Assembly: GCA_018816095.1 (NCBI GenBank)
Contig: JAHIWP010000058.1
Location: forward strand, 1-50,429
Reading direction: 5' to 3'
Source of the DNA: Gammaproteobacteria bacterium
GTDB taxonomy: Bacteria; Pseudomonadota; Gammaproteobacteria; Pseudomonadales; Pseudomonadaceae
DNA: 50,429 nt
Below the pieces are notes generated by a model, which did not search any database, was not told where the DNA came from, and worked only from the letters and a program-made list of their open reading frames with translations. Below, piece by piece: positions 9,019 through 18,186 of this stretch; position 1 is the first letter of the stretch, and each line of letters opens with the position of its first letter. Position numbers and translations under genes: made by a program.

Positions 9019-9963
9019 ATGACCCAAGCCCGCTTCAAGATTGTGTTCAACGGCGAGTTGATGCCTGACATAAGCCTGGAAACCGCCAAGGAGAATCTCG
9101 CGCGGTTGTTCAAGAGCGACCACACCCGAATCAACTCGCTGTTTAAAGGCGGCACAGTCGAGATCAAACGTGACCTCAGCGAAAACGAGGCCGACCAGTA
9201 CCTCAAAGCCCTACAGGGTGCTGGGGCAAAGGTACGCAAAGAGCCGGACTTGGCTGCCAGCCTGAGCCTAGTGGACACCGACGAACACCGCGGGCAAAGC
9301 AGTGAACCTGCCAGCGACGCCCAGATGATTTGTCCCAAATGCACTCACCCACAAGCCAAAGCCATCGAGTGCTCAGCCTGCGGCATCGTTATCGAGAAAT
9401 TCATGGCTCGCCAGGCGCAGCTCGCGGAAAATCCACCGCAAGCGACCAGCGCAGTCGCCACACCTTACGCCACGCCCAAGGCAGCTGTGGGCGAAATACT
9501 GCCAGCGTTCGGCGAGCTGAATACCTTTACCACCGACGGGCGAATCGGCCGCTTACGTTACCTGGCATGGACGATGGTGCTGATGCTGGCGTGCCTGCCG
9601 TTGTTCGGTATCGCGGCCGGTTTTTTTGCGGTTTCGGAGATTCTCGGCGGTCTCTTGATGGTCGTGGTGGGGATCGCGGTAGCGGTAGTCGGTATCATGT
9701 TCGGCGTGCAGCGCCTGCATGACATCGGCTGGACTGGCTGGCTGCTGCTGGTCACCCTGGTGCCCGTGATCGGCGGGGTATTTTCTCTGCTGATGTTCGT
9801 CATTCCCGGCAGCACCGAAGCCAACCGCTTCGGCCCACCGCCACCACCGAACAGCACCGCCGTTAAAGTGTTGGCCGGCTTGTGGCTGGCTGCGATAGCG
9901 CTGGGTATTATTCTGGCGATTGCGCTGCCTTCGCTGGCTTTTTTGACCGGCGCCAACCTTTAA
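9019..9963 (+). CDS. Zinc-ribbon and DUF805 membrane protein
   Basis: The function is unknown. The 314-aa protein has three parts. The N-terminal ~80 residues are a soluble domain (FKIVFNGELMPDISLETAKENLARLF). A zinc-ribbon of the CPKC...CSAC type follows (about residues 110-128). The C-terminal DUF805 region has four predicted membrane helices (roughly 180-205, 210-232, 241-262 and 284-308) and the hallmark RLHDIGWTGW. DUF805 proteins are small integral membrane proteins of unknown role; the extra N-terminal domain and metal ribbon suggest a cytoplasmic sensing or assembly function, which is inference. The upstream 195-bp gap shows no strong promoter. Confidence 0.82.
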   Translation: MTQARFKIVFNGELMPDISLETAKENLARLFKSDHTRINSLFKGGTVEIKRDLSENEADQYLKALQGAGAKVRKEPDLAASLSLVDTDEHRGQSSEPASDAQMICPKCTHPQAKAIECSACGIVIEKFMARQAQLAENPPQATSAVATPYATPKAAVGEILPAFGELNTFTTDGRIGRLRYLAWTMVLMLACLPLFGIAAGFFAVSEILGGLLMVVVGIAVAVVGIMFGVQRLHDIGWTGWLLLVTLVPVIGGVFSLLMFVIPGSTEANRFGPPPPPNSTAVKVLAGLWLAAIALGIILAIALPSLAFLTGANL

Positions 9964-9989
9964 CCCCATCACCACCTTAGCCAGTGCAT

Positions 9990-10005
9990 GGAGCCGCAAG
10001 GCTCC
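9990..10005 (+). other. Small GNRA-loop hairpin ahead of the SDR gene
   Basis: GGAGCC-GCAA-GGCTCC forms a 6-bp stem with a GCAA tetraloop, followed by only two T residues. It stands between the DUF805 stop and the SDR ribosome-binding site. It may be a weak terminator or an mRNA-end structure. Confidence 0.35.
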
Positions 10006-10019
10006 TTCACGGAGAACCC

Positions 10020-10811
10020 ATGAGCCGTTACGCGCTTATCACTGGAGCCTCCAGTGGCATTGGCCTGGCACTTGCCGAAGCCCTGGCCCGGCGGGGGCGT
10101 AATCTGATTCTGGTAGCACGCCAGCGCGATGCCCTGGAAAGTATCGCCAGCGAGCTGACCCAGCGCTTCTCAGTGGAGGTGCTGTTTCGTACCTGCGATT
10201 TGAGCAAACCACTGCGCGTCAGCGGCTTGTTGCATGAACTGGAAGAAAGCCAACTGCATATCGACCTGCTGGTGAATAACGCCGGCATTGGCACGTGTGG
10301 CGTCTATGTCGCACAGGACTGGGCGCGCGAGCAGGCGTTGATCGAGCTGAACGTCCTCGCCCTCGCCCGCCTCTGTCACGCCATCGGCACCGTTATGGCC
10401 GGCCAAGGCAGCGGGCAGATTCTCAACGTGGCCTCGGTGGCCGGTTTTCAACCAGGCCCAGGCATGAGCAACTATTACGCAAGCAAAGCCTATGTGCTGC
10501 ACTTCTCTGAAGGCCTGCGTGAGGAACTCAAGCCCTACGGCGTCAAGGTTTCCGTGCTGTGTCCGGGCCCAACCCGCAGCGCGTTTTTCCGCAACGCGAG
10601 CGTGGATGCCACAGCCTTGCAGAGCGGCACGCTGATGATGAGCGCCGAAGAAGTCGCACTCATCACCGTCAGGGCGCTGGATAAAAATCGCGCGATCATC
10701 ATCCCTGGCTGGCGCAACCGCTTGCTCGCCCTCAGCTCACGCCTGGGGCCACGCTGGCTGGTTCGGCGGATCAGTGCACGCTTGATTCGTCAGTTCGGCA
10801 AACCGCTCTAA
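10020..10811 (+). CDS. Short-chain dehydrogenase/reductase (SDR)
   Basis: This is an NAD(P)(H)-dependent oxidoreductase of the classical SDR family, substrate unknown. The 263-aa protein shows the cofactor motif TGASSGIG (8-15), NNAG in LLVNNAGIG, a catalytic serine region (NVASVAG) and the active-site Y152xxxK156. The start is the ATG at 10020, preceded by GGAG at good spacing; the open frame extends 12 codons upstream but without a site. The C-terminus is basic and hydrophobic, as in SDRs that act on lipid-like substrates. It converges on the AAA ATPase gene with a 4-bp gap. Confidence 0.9.
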   Translation: MSRYALITGASSGIGLALAEALARRGRNLILVARQRDALESIASELTQRFSVEVLFRTCDLSKPLRVSGLLHELEESQLHIDLLVNNAGIGTCGVYVAQDWAREQALIELNVLALARLCHAIGTVMAGQGSGQILNVASVAGFQPGPGMSNYYASKAYVLHFSEGLREELKPYGVKVSVLCPGPTRSAFFRNASVDATALQSGTLMMSAEEVALITVRALDKNRAIIIPGWRNRLLALSSRLGPRWLVRRISARLIRQFGKPL

Positions 10812-10815
10812 TCCC

Positions 10816-12297
10816 CTACCCCGCACTCACCGTGCGCCCATCCGCCCAGGCGCGCAGGGCCGCCAGGTCTTCGGCCATGATCACTGAAAGCGACGCGGTG
10901 GTCTGAATGCTTTGCAGCAACACCGCTTGGGCAACCGGCTGCTGCTGCGCTTGCGCGGCATACAGAGCACTCACTACTGCCTGTTCAATCTCTGCACCGG
11001 AAAACCCTTCAGAAATCGCCGCCAGCTCAGCCAAATCAAAGCTCGCCGGATCCAACTCGCGGCGCAGCAGATGAATACGGAAGATTTCGCCACGCACGGG
11101 CGCATCCGGCAGGTCGACAAAGAACAGCTCATCAAACCGCCCCTTGCGCAGCAACTCTGGCGGCAATCGCGAGATAACGTTGGCGGTGGCCACCATAAAT
11201 ACCGGCGCCTTGCGCTCGGCCATCCAGGTCAGGAGAGTACCAAGCACACGCTGGCTGACGCCGCCATCGTGGTCACCGCTGGCCAAACCCTTTTCAATCT
11301 CGTCGATCCACAGCACACACGGCGACATCTGTTCGGCCAGCTTCAAGGCTTCGCGCAGGTTACGTTCGGTCTCACCGAAGAACTTGTTGTATAGGCAGGC
11401 AAAGTCCAGGCGCAACAAAGGCAAGCCCCAGAGACCGGCGATCGCCTTGGCGGCCAGGCTTTTGCCGCCGCCCTGCACACCGACCAGCAGCACGCCCTTC
11501 GGCAGATCAACGCCTTTACCCTCAAGGAAGATGCTCTGCCGCTCACCCAGCCAGCGTTTGAGGTTGCCAAGCCCGCCCACCTCGGCGAAACGTGCCGTGT
11601 CGTACTCGAAACTCAACACACCATCGAGGTCAAGCAACTGGAACTTGGTCTTATTCAGCTCCGGCAAATCTTCCTGGGTAATCGCACCGTCATCACAGAT
11701 CACATTACGCGCCAGCGCACGGGCCTCGGCATGGCTGAGGCCACGCAGGTTCTTCACCACCTGCTGCAAGGTGCGGTTATCGGTGCGCACGCGGGCATTG
11801 CGATTGCGGGCGCTCCAGCCAGTGGCTTCGTCGCGCACGATGGCCAGTAACTCTTCTTCAGACGGCAGCGACAGGCTGAAGCGCGAGGCGTAACGCTGCA
11901 CCTCCGGCGGCAACCGGCAAGCGTGGGACACCAGCACCAGCGTCGGCTTGCTGGGCAGCTCGCTCATGGCGATTTCCTTGAGCAGTCGCACCAGCTTGGG
12001 GTTGTCGTCGAGAAACGGATGCAGGTCACACATCACATACAGCGTCGGTTGCGGATCCGCCTTGATCAGGCGCAGCGCAGCTTCCGGCTCCGTGGTGGCG
12101 CTGTCGACGGGCTCTTGAACAGAAAAACCCAGGCGCTGCAGCCCCTCGGTCACCGACCACACCTGCAAACCGAGGCCGCGGCGAACCGCCAGACTGGTCA
12201 GGGTTTCCAGAACCCGTACCTCGTCCCAGGACTCAATCAGCACCAGCTTGGTTTTGGAATCCAGCACCAGCCCCAGGTCGTGAATATCGTTTTTCAC
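10816..12297 (-). CDS. Ycf46-like AAA+ ATPase
   Basis: This is a AAA+ ATPase resembling the cyanobacterial/plastid Ycf46 family, precise function unknown. The N-terminal ~200 residues form a non-ATPase domain (KTKLVLIESWDEVRVLETL; a receiver-like alpha/beta pattern). The AAA module has Walker A GVQGGGKS (273-280), Walker B VLWIDEIE (328-335) and sensor/arginine-finger region LPPELLRKGRFDE. I choose a GTG start at 12297 (493 aa): AGGAG sits 5 bases upstream, and the longer frame adds a sequence unlike the family. It is divergent from the HIT gene with a 55-bp gap. In cyanobacteria Ycf46 has been linked to carbon-uptake regulation; that should not be transferred here. Confidence 0.86.
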   Translation of the reverse strand: MKNDIHDLGLVLDSKTKLVLIESWDEVRVLETLTSLAVRRGLGLQVWSVTEGLQRLGFSVQEPVDSATTEPEAALRLIKADPQPTLYVMCDLHPFLDDNPKLVRLLKEIAMSELPSKPTLVLVSHACRLPPEVQRYASRFSLSLPSEEELLAIVRDEATGWSARNRNARVRTDNRTLQQVVKNLRGLSHAEARALARNVICDDGAITQEDLPELNKTKFQLLDLDGVLSFEYDTARFAEVGGLGNLKRWLGERQSIFLEGKGVDLPKGVLLVGVQGGGKSLAAKAIAGLWGLPLLRLDFACLYNKFFGETERNLREALKLAEQMSPCVLWIDEIEKGLASGDHDGGVSQRVLGTLLTWMAERKAPVFMVATANVISRLPPELLRKGRFDELFFVDLPDAPVRGEIFRIHLLRRELDPASFDLAELAAISEGFSGAEIEQAVVSALYAAQAQQQPVAQAVLLQSIQTTASLSVIMAEDLAALRAWADGRTVSAG

Positions 12298-12352
12298 CCG
12301 CACTCCTTGTCCACTAAACTCGGGCCTCTTTTTAGCGGCCAGGAGACCGTCC

Positions 12353-12691
12353 ATGGACTGTCTGTTCTGCAAGATCGTCGCTGGTGAAATACCGGCGCGC
12401 AAGCTTTATGAAGATGATCAGGTGATTGCCTTCCACGATATTGGCCCACAAGCGCCGGTGCATTTCCTGGTCATCCCGAAAAAACATATCCGCACCCTCA
12501 ATGACCTGAACGAAGCCGATACCGCATTGGCGGGGCACATCCTCATCACGGCCCAGCGCCTAGCCAAAGAGCAAGGCTGCGATGACGGCTTCCGAGTGGT
12601 GATGAACTGCAACGAGCTGGGTGGCCAAACCGTCTATCACATTCATATGCACGTACTGGGTCAACGGCAGCTGGCATGGCCGCCGGGTTGA
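12353..12691 (+). CDS. HIT-family nucleotide hydrolase (HinT-like)
   Basis: This is a purine nucleoside phosphoramidase-type histidine-triad protein. The 112-aa sequence has CLFCKIVAGEIPA at the N-terminus and the catalytic triad HIHMH at residues 96-100, with normal family length. HinT proteins hydrolyse AMP-lysine-type phosphoramidates and are found in almost all bacteria. The 3' end overlaps the next gene by 16 bp, so the two are likely translated from one message. Confidence 0.93.
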   Translation: MDCLFCKIVAGEIPARKLYEDDQVIAFHDIGPQAPVHFLVIPKKHIRTLNDLNEADTALAGHILITAQRLAKEQGCDDGFRVVMNCNELGGQTVYHIHMHVLGQRQLAWPPG

Positions 12692-13509
12692 AGCGCCAGT
12701 ACCTGGCGACGCTGATGCTGCTCGGCCTGTTGAGCAGTGCTCCGGCGCAAGCGCAAACACCAGGCCATGTATTCAGCGACCCTCTAGGCGAAAACAAGCA
12801 GGGGCCGTCACTGATTGTGCTGCCGGCCGGGCATTACGTGCTGGGCGATCACAGCGGTCGCGGTAATCATAATGAACGGCCACTGACGCCCATTGAAATC
12901 AACCGCCCGTTTGCTATGGGTCGCTACGAGGTCAGCTTTGCCGACTGGCAGCAGTACGCCGCGGCCACCGCCACGCTGATGCCGGATAACGAAGGCTGGG
13001 GCTTATCGGCACAGCGGCCGGTGATCAACGTCTCCTGGTATCAGGCCGTGGCCTACTGCCAATGGTTATCCAAGGTCACCGGGCAGCGTTATCGACTGCC
13101 CACTGAAGCCGAATGGGAATATGCCGCACGTGCGGGGACTGATAGCTATTACTGGTGGGGCGAACAGCTCGACAGCCCGGAAACGCAGCCGCGCGCGCAT
13201 TGCCGTGGCTGCGCCACCTCACGCCTGATCCAGAATAAGAGCGCGTTCATCGGCCAGTTCAACGCCAATGCCTTTGGCTTGCACGACACCGCGGGTAATG
13301 TCTGGGAATGGACGGCCTCGCGGTTTGTCAGCCCTTTCGACGGTAGCGAGCGAGTCGCCGCAGGGTTACTCGACAACAGCCCGCGGACGGTGCGCGGTGG
13401 TGCGTGGAACAGTGGCCCCAGCTACCTCCACAGCAGCCAGCGCGACATGAAGCAGCCGCAGCATACGAACTACGCCCTGGGGTTTCGCGTGCTGCGCGAG
13501 CTGCCTTAA
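12676..13509 (+). CDS. Exported SUMF1/FGE-fold protein, non-canonical active site
   Basis: This is a secreted member of the formylglycine-generating-enzyme-fold family (277 aa). A signal peptide is visible (about residues 1-26, ending APAQAQ). The FGE-sulfatase domain follows: GRYEVSFADWQQY, RPVINVSWYQAVAYCQWLS, RLPTEAEWEYAARAG, GNVWEWTASR and RGGAWNSG. In genuine FGE the copper-binding cysteines lie after the RGGSW motif; here that stretch (SYLHSSQRDMK) has none. The protein is therefore unlikely to oxidise sulfatase cysteines, and may be a binding or structural homologue. The start codon overlaps the HIT gene end. No sulfatase is encoded nearby. Confidence 0.85.
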   Translation: MAAGLKRQYLATLMLLGLLSSAPAQAQTPGHVFSDPLGENKQGPSLIVLPAGHYVLGDHSGRGNHNERPLTPIEINRPFAMGRYEVSFADWQQYAAATATLMPDNEGWGLSAQRPVINVSWYQAVAYCQWLSKVTGQRYRLPTEAEWEYAARAGTDSYYWWGEQLDSPETQPRAHCRGCATSRLIQNKSAFIGQFNANAFGLHDTAGNVWEWTASRFVSPFDGSERVAAGLLDNSPRTVRGGAWNSGPSYLHSSQRDMKQPQHTNYALGFRVLRELP

Positions 13510-13619
13510 AGACACGCATCCGCCTTGTTGAGGCGACGCAACGGCTGCGACGAAACGTCAACAGACCCTCCGCATGGTTTGGAGTAAACTGACCGCCGTA
13601 GTCATCGCCGGAGGTCCCA

Positions 13620-14267
13620 ATGGCCAGCGAACGTCAATTTTCACCTGTTGATCGCCTGTTACTGCAAGCCGATGCCGCGCTGCGCACCCTGCTGCCCTTC
13701 AGTGGTCAGCCCACTCGACCGTCACCGGCCATCGTGCAGCCAGAAGCTGAGCTGGATGACGCGCAGACCCAGCATATTGCCGGCCTGATGCGCATCAACC
13801 ACACCGGTGAGGTGTGCGCCCAGGCGCTGTATCAGGGTCAGGCCCTGACCGCCAAGCTGCCACAGGTGCGCCAGGCCATGGAGCATGCCGCCGATGAAGA
13901 AATCGACCATTTAGCCTGGTGCGAACAACGCATCCGCCAACTCGGCAGCCAGCCCAGCATTCTTAACCCGCTGTTCTACGGCCTGTCTTTTGGCGTCGGC
14001 GCGGCGGCTGGACTGATCAGTGACAAAGTCAGCCTGGGTTTTGTGGCGGCCACCGAAGATCAAGTGGTCAAACACCTCGATGAGCACCTGCAGCAAATCC
14101 CCCAAGACGACCAGAAGTCCCGGGCGATTCTCGAGCAGATGCGTATTGATGAAGAACAGCATGCGTGCAACGCCCTCGATGCGGGCGGCCTGCGCTTCCC
14201 CGCGCCGGTGAAGTTCGGCATGAGCCTGCTGGCCAAGGTTATGACCAGCACCACGTACCGCGTATAA
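13620..14267 (+). CDS. coq7: 2-polyprenyl-3-methyl-6-methoxy-1,4-benzoquinone monooxygenase (Coq7)
   Basis: This di-iron hydroxylase performs the last ring hydroxylation of ubiquinone synthesis. The 215-aa sequence shows paired carboxylate/His ligands: [11 protein letters not shown], the EEIDH motif, [13 protein letters not shown] and DEEQH. Helical hydrophobic stretches suit peripheral membrane association. A strong GGAGG site precedes the ATG. It replaces UbiF in pseudomonads. A bidirectional terminator follows at 14287-14310. Confidence 0.95.
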   Translation: MASERQFSPVDRLLLQADAALRTLLPFSGQPTRPSPAIVQPEAELDDAQTQHIAGLMRINHTGEVCAQALYQGQALTAKLPQVRQAMEHAADEEIDHLAWCEQRIRQLGSQPSILNPLFYGLSFGVGAAAGLISDKVSLGFVAATEDQVVKHLDEHLQQIPQDDQKSRAILEQMRIDEEQHACNALDAGGLRFPAPVKFGMSLLAKVMTSTTYRV

Positions 14268-14286
14268 CGCTAAATCAGCGGCACAA

Positions 14287-14310
14287 AAAAGGGCACCTCG
14301 GTGCCCTTTT
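14287..14310 (+). terminator. Bidirectional terminator between coq7 and the OsmC gene
   Basis: AAAAGGGCAC-CTCG-GTGCCCTTTT is a 10-bp perfect stem with a tetraloop and A/U tracts on both sides. It would end both the rightward coq7 and the leftward OsmC-family transcripts. Confidence 0.9.
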
Positions 14311-14335
14311 CCTATCACGGCAATCGCGCGACAGC

Positions 14336-14761
14336 TTATTCAGCCAGTTCGATAATTTCGTAATCATGCGTGATCTCGACGCCACCACGCCCCAGCATGA
14401 TCGACGCCGAGCAGTACTTCTCAGCCGAGAGTTCGACCGCACGCTTGACCTGCGCCTCTTTCAAGCCGCGGCCCTTGACCACAAAATGCAGATGGATCTT
14501 GGTAAACACCTTGGGCTCTTCCGTGGCCCGCTCAGCCTCCAGAAACGCCTCGCAGCTTTCTACCGCCTGGCGCGACTTCTTCAGGATGCTGACGACATCA
14601 AAGTTACTGCAGCCGCCCAGACCGATCAGCAGCATTTCCATCGGCCGCACACCCAGGTTACGCCCACCGCTCTCAGGCGGACCGTCCATGACCACTGCAT
14701 GGCCGCTACCCGACTCACCAATAAACAGGGCTTCGCCGGCCCACTGAATCCGCGCTTTCAT
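14336..14761 (-). CDS. OsmC-family protein
   Basis: This 141-aa protein belongs to the OsmC/Ohr superfamily, closest in appearance to the YhfA type. The two reactive cysteines are C51 (GLGGCSNFDV) and C117 (SAEKYCSASIM). Characterised superfamily members reduce organic hydroperoxides, but YhfA-type proteins have no settled substrate. It is monocistronic, leftward and divergent from vfr, with a bidirectional terminator at its 3' side. Confidence 0.9.
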   Translation of the reverse strand: MKARIQWAGEALFIGESGSGHAVVMDGPPESGGRNLGVRPMEMLLIGLGGCSNFDVVSILKKSRQAVESCEAFLEAERATEEPKVFTKIHLHFVVKGRGLKEAQVKRAVELSAEKYCSASIMLGRGGVEITHDYEIIELAE

Positions 14762-14832
14762 TGCCCAGGCTCCGCTGTTAAAAAGGAACGCAGCTTAGCA
14801 CAGCACTTTTGCCAAGCTGTCATGCTCCACTT

Positions 14833-14853
14833 GCGCTTAAGTTCCGCGCTTAA
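14833..14853. repeat. Short direct repeat GCGCTTAA upstream of vfr
   Basis: GCGCTTAA occurs at 14833-14840 and again at 14846-14853, a 13-bp period, in the 234-bp region between the OsmC gene and vfr. It could be a chance repeat or a regulator site. I saw no clear Vfr/CRP palindrome in this gap. Confidence 0.3.
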
Positions 14854-14995
14854 CTGTTAGCCAGGTCGCAAATCCACATCTGTTATAAGGGTGTTTGTTA
14901 AGATGGCGCCTGATTACTGGCACACTTGTGCAGATAACTATTATTAGAAACGCCAGCCAAACAACGGCTTACTCTTATAAATTCGGGATTCGGGC

Positions 14996-15640
14996 ATGGT
15001 TGCTATTACCCTCACACCTAAAATAAAAAATCTCGACAAGCTTCTCGCGCATTGCCACCGTCGTCGCTACACCGCCAAGAGCACCATCATCTATGCAGGT
15101 GATCGCTGCGAAACCCTGTTCTTCATCGTCAAAGGCTCGGTCACTATTCTGATCGAAGACGATGATGGTCGAGAAATGATCATTGCTTACCTCAACTCCG
15201 GCGATTTCTTTGGTGAAATGGGCCTGTTTGAAAAGGACGGGGCGGAAAAAGAACGCAGCGCCTGGGTGCGCGCCAAGACTGAGTGCGAAGTCGCGGAGCT
15301 GAGCTACGCCAAGTTCCGCGAACTCACCCAGCAAGACCCCGACATTCTGTATGCCCTGGGCAGCCAGATGGCCGAACGCCTACGCAACACCACGCGTAAA
15401 GTGGGCGACCTGGCTTTTCTCGATGTCACTGGCCGCGTAGCACGCACCCTCTTGGACCTGTGCAAACAGCCTGATGCCATGACGCACCCTGACGGTATGC
15501 AGATCAAGATTACCCGCCAGGAAATCGGCCGTATTGTCGGCTGCTCGCGGGAGATGGTCGGGCGTGTACTCAAGGCCTTGGAAGAACAAGGGCTGGTCAA
15601 CGTCAAGGGCAAGACCATGGTGGTCTTCGGCACCCGCTGA
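14996..15640 (+). CDS. vfr: cAMP-binding global regulator Vfr (CRP family)
   Basis: Vfr is the pseudomonad homologue of CRP, controlling catabolism, motility or virulence genes depending on species. The 214-aa protein has the cyclic-nucleotide fold (about residues 20-125; signature [15 protein letters not shown], with the phosphate-binding loop residues in place). A C-terminal winged helix-turn-helix follows ([28 protein letters not shown]). Length and key residues are intact. It has its own upstream region of over 200 bp and ends at the palindromic terminator 15657-15686. Confidence 0.95.
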   Translation: MVAITLTPKIKNLDKLLAHCHRRRYTAKSTIIYAGDRCETLFFIVKGSVTILIEDDDGREMIIAYLNSGDFFGEMGLFEKDGAEKERSAWVRAKTECEVAELSYAKFRELTQQDPDILYALGSQMAERLRNTTRKVGDLAFLDVTGRVARTLLDLCKQPDAMTHPDGMQIKITRQEIGRIVGCSREMVGRVLKALEEQGLVNVKGKTMVVFGTR

Positions 15641-15656
15641 GCCTGTAAACGCCAAT

Positions 15657-15686
15657 AAAAAAGCCGACGCATGCGTCGGCTTTTTT
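15657..15686 (+). terminator. Bidirectional terminator between vfr and trpC
   Basis: A 30-bp perfect palindrome with core GCCGACGCATGCGTCGGC is flanked by six A and six T residues. It would terminate vfr rightward and the trp operon leftward. Confidence 0.95.
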
Positions 15687-15699
15687 GTGGCTTGGTGAA

Positions 15700-16536
15700 T
15701 CAATCCACGTCAGGCGAAGTGACCACCCGCTTGCGCTCAGGGAAGAACAAGCGCTCCAGCTCAACCCCAGGATTGTCGGCGCGCATAAACGCCTCGCCCA
15801 CTAGGAAAGCATAGACCTCGCTGATCTCCATCAACTCGACATCAGCGCGATTGAGAATACCGCTCTCAGTCACCACCAAGCGGCCACGCGGAATCCGTGG
15901 CAGCAAGTCAAGGGTGGTCTCCAAGTTGAGCTCGAAGGTGTGCAGATTACGGTTGTTAATGCCCACCAGTGGCGTATCCAACGTTTTCAGCGCACGCTCC
16001 AACTCATCGCCGTCATGCACTTCCACCAGCACATCCAAATCAAAAGCTTTGGCCGTGGCAGCCAGCTCGGCCATCTGCCCATCTTCCAGCGCCGAAACGA
16101 TCAGCAACACGCAATCGGCACCGAGCGCGCGGGCCTCGACGATCTGGTACGGGTCGATCATAAAGTCTTTGCGAATTACCGGCAGTGAACAGGCCGAGCG
16201 GGCTTCTTGCAGATAACGATCGGCGCCCTGAAAGAAATCGATATCCGTAAGCACCGACAGACAAGTGGCGCCACCGCTCTGATAACTCTGGGCAAGCTCC
16301 GCCGGCACAAAGTGCTCGCGCAGCACCCCCTTGCTCGGCGACGCTTTCTTGATTTCAGCGATCACCGCGGGTTGCTTGCGCTTAGCCTGGGCCATTAAGG
16401 CCTGAGCAAAACCGCGCACGGGATCGGCGCTGCGCGCCTGCTGCTCAAGCTCGGCGAGACTGATGATGGCGCGACGGGCGGCCACTTCCTCAGCCTTGCG
16501 AGCAAGAATCTTCTCCAGAACAGTTGGAATACTCAC
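15700..16536 (-). CDS. trpC: Indole-3-glycerol phosphate synthase
   Basis: TrpC closes the indole ring in tryptophan synthesis. The 278-aa TIM-barrel protein has the expected [49 protein letters not shown] and VTESGI motifs, which contain the catalytic Lys and Glu residues. It is monofunctional, without a TrpF fusion. It is the last gene of the leftward trp operon; its start overlaps the trpD stop by 4 bp (ATGA). Confidence 0.97.
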   Translation of the reverse strand: MSIPTVLEKILARKAEEVAARRAIISLAELEQQARSADPVRGFAQALMAQAKRKQPAVIAEIKKASPSKGVLREHFVPAELAQSYQSGGATCLSVLTDIDFFQGADRYLQEARSACSLPVIRKDFMIDPYQIVEARALGADCVLLIVSALEDGQMAELAATAKAFDLDVLVEVHDGDELERALKTLDTPLVGINNRNLHTFELNLETTLDLLPRIPRGRLVVTESGILNRADVELMEISEVYAFLVGEAFMRADNPGVELERLFFPERKRVVTSPDVD

Positions 16537-17582
16537 CCGGCATTCTCCTCGTTGAATACGGCGGTAAAGGACACCAACTCCTGCAACTTCTCCCAGGCCA
16601 ACCCTGTGTGCAAAGCATCGTGAGCCAGCGCTACACCTTCTTTCAGGCTAGTCGCCAGATCTGCCGCATACAACGCCGCACCGGCATTGAGCGCGATCAT
16701 GTCCGCGGCCTTTTGCCCGGCGTCAGTTTTACGCTTGCTTAGCGCGTCACGGATCAGCGCTAACGAAGCCTCCGGGCTTTCCACGGCCAAACCGATCAGG
16801 CTCTGGCTCTTTAGGCCGAGGTCTTCCGGCAGCACTTCATACTCGCTAATCACCCCATCCTTCAACTCGGCCACATGGGTCGCAGCCGCCAGGCTGAACT
16901 CATCGAGACCGTCGCGCGAGTGCACCACCAAAATATGCTGACTGCCCAGGCGCTTAAGCACCTCGGCCAGTGGTCGGCATAACGCCTGGCTGAATACGCC
17001 AACCACTTGATGCTTGACTCCAGCCGGGTTGGTCAACGGGCCGAGCATATTAAAGAGGGTGCGCAGACCCAGCTCACGACGCGGCACGGCGGCGTACTTC
17101 ATCGCCGAATGGTGCACTTGGGCGAACATAAAGCCGACACCCACGCTGTCGATACACCGCGCCACTTGCTCGGGCGTCAGCTGCAGGTAAATACCCGCGG
17201 CCTCAAGCAGATCGGCACTGCCGCTCTTGCCCGACACCGCACGGTTGCCATGTTTGGCCACCTTGCCGCCAGCTGCGGCGACCACAAAGCTTGAAGCCGT
17301 CGACACGTTGAAGATATTGGCGCCATCGCCGCCAGTACCCACCACATCCACCACATGGTCGAGGGTCTGCAGGTGCACATGGCTGGCCAGCTCACGCATG
17401 ACCGAGACCGCACCGACGATCTCGTCGATGGTCTCGCTCTTCATGCGCATGCCCATCAGGAAGGCGCCAATCTGCGCATCCGTGCACTGACCGGTCATGA
17501 TTTCGCGCATCACGTCCTGCATTTCTTCGGTGCTAAGGTCGAGCTGATTGACCACTCGATTGAGGGCTTCCTTGATATTCAT
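16533..17582 (-). CDS. trpD: Anthranilate phosphoribosyltransferase
   Basis: TrpD transfers phosphoribose from PRPP to anthranilate. The 349-aa protein contains the PRPP/glycine loop [36 protein letters not shown] and a GLDEFSLA motif. It is not fused to TrpG. Its start shares one base with the trpG stop (TGATG) and its end overlaps trpC by 4 bp, so the three genes should be translationally coupled. Confidence 0.97.
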   Translation of the reverse strand: MNIKEALNRVVNQLDLSTEEMQDVMREIMTGQCTDAQIGAFLMGMRMKSETIDEIVGAVSVMRELASHVHLQTLDHVVDVVGTGGDGANIFNVSTASSFVVAAAGGKVAKHGNRAVSGKSGSADLLEAAGIYLQLTPEQVARCIDSVGVGFMFAQVHHSAMKYAAVPRRELGLRTLFNMLGPLTNPAGVKHQVVGVFSQALCRPLAEVLKRLGSQHILVVHSRDGLDEFSLAAATHVAELKDGVISEYEVLPEDLGLKSQSLIGLAVESPEASLALIRDALSKRKTDAGQKAADMIALNAGAALYAADLATSLKEGVALAHDALHTGLAWEKLQELVSFTAVFNEENAG

Positions 17583-18175
17583 CAGCGCAGGCCTCCTTGT
17601 TGTTTGAGGAAGTTAGCGAACAGTTCATGGCCCTGCTCGGTGAGAATCGACTCGGGGTGGAATTGCACACCCTCGATATGCAGCGTCTTGTGGCGCAGGC
17701 CCATGATTTCATCCACCGAACCGTCTTCATGCTGAGTCCAGGCAGTGACTTCCAGGCAGTCCGGAAGGGTTTCGCGCTTGACCACCAGCGAGTGGTAACG
17801 GGTTACCGTCAGCGGATTGTTTAAGCCGGCAAACACACCCAGATCACGATGAAAGACCGGGCTGGTTTTGCCGTGCATCACCTGACGTGCGCGCACCACA
17901 TCGCCGCCAAACGCTTGGCCAATACTCTGGTGGCCGAGGCACACACCGAGAATTGGCAGTTTGCCGGCAAAATGCAGGATGGCCTCGATGGACACCCCCG
18001 CCTCGGTCGGCGTGCACGGGCCGGGCGACACCACGATGCGCTCAGGCTGCAGCGCTTCGATCTCGGCAATCGACAGCTCGTCGTTGCGAATCACCTGAAC
18101 ATCGGCACCCAACTCGCCCAGGTATTGCACCACGTTGTAGGTAAAGGAGTCGTAGTTATCAATCATCAGCAGCAT
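17582..18175 (-). CDS. trpG: Anthranilate synthase glutamine amidotransferase subunit
   Basis: TrpG supplies ammonia from glutamine to TrpE. The 197-aa class I amidotransferase has the catalytic triad C79 (LGVCLGHQ), H173 and E175 (QFHPES), plus the oxyanion strand [12 protein letters not shown]. It may also serve p-aminobenzoate synthase, as in several bacteria; this cannot be judged here. It begins only 11 bp after trpE, unlike PAO1, where trpE and trpG flank the pyocin cluster. Confidence 0.96.
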   Translation of the reverse strand: MLLMIDNYDSFTYNVVQYLGELGADVQVIRNDELSIAEIEALQPERIVVSPGPCTPTEAGVSIEAILHFAGKLPILGVCLGHQSIGQAFGGDVVRARQVMHGKTSPVFHRDLGVFAGLNNPLTVTRYHSLVVKRETLPDCLEVTAWTQHEDGSVDEIMGLRHKTLHIEGVQFHPESILTEQGHELFANFLKQQGGLR

Positions 18176-18186
18176 GGCAGGACTCC

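Noticed and set aside
14880-14945. Possible sigma-54 site (TGGCACACTTGTGCA) upstream of vfr
   Set aside because: The GG and GC elements are not in register with the -24/-12 consensus, and vfr is not known to need sigma-54.
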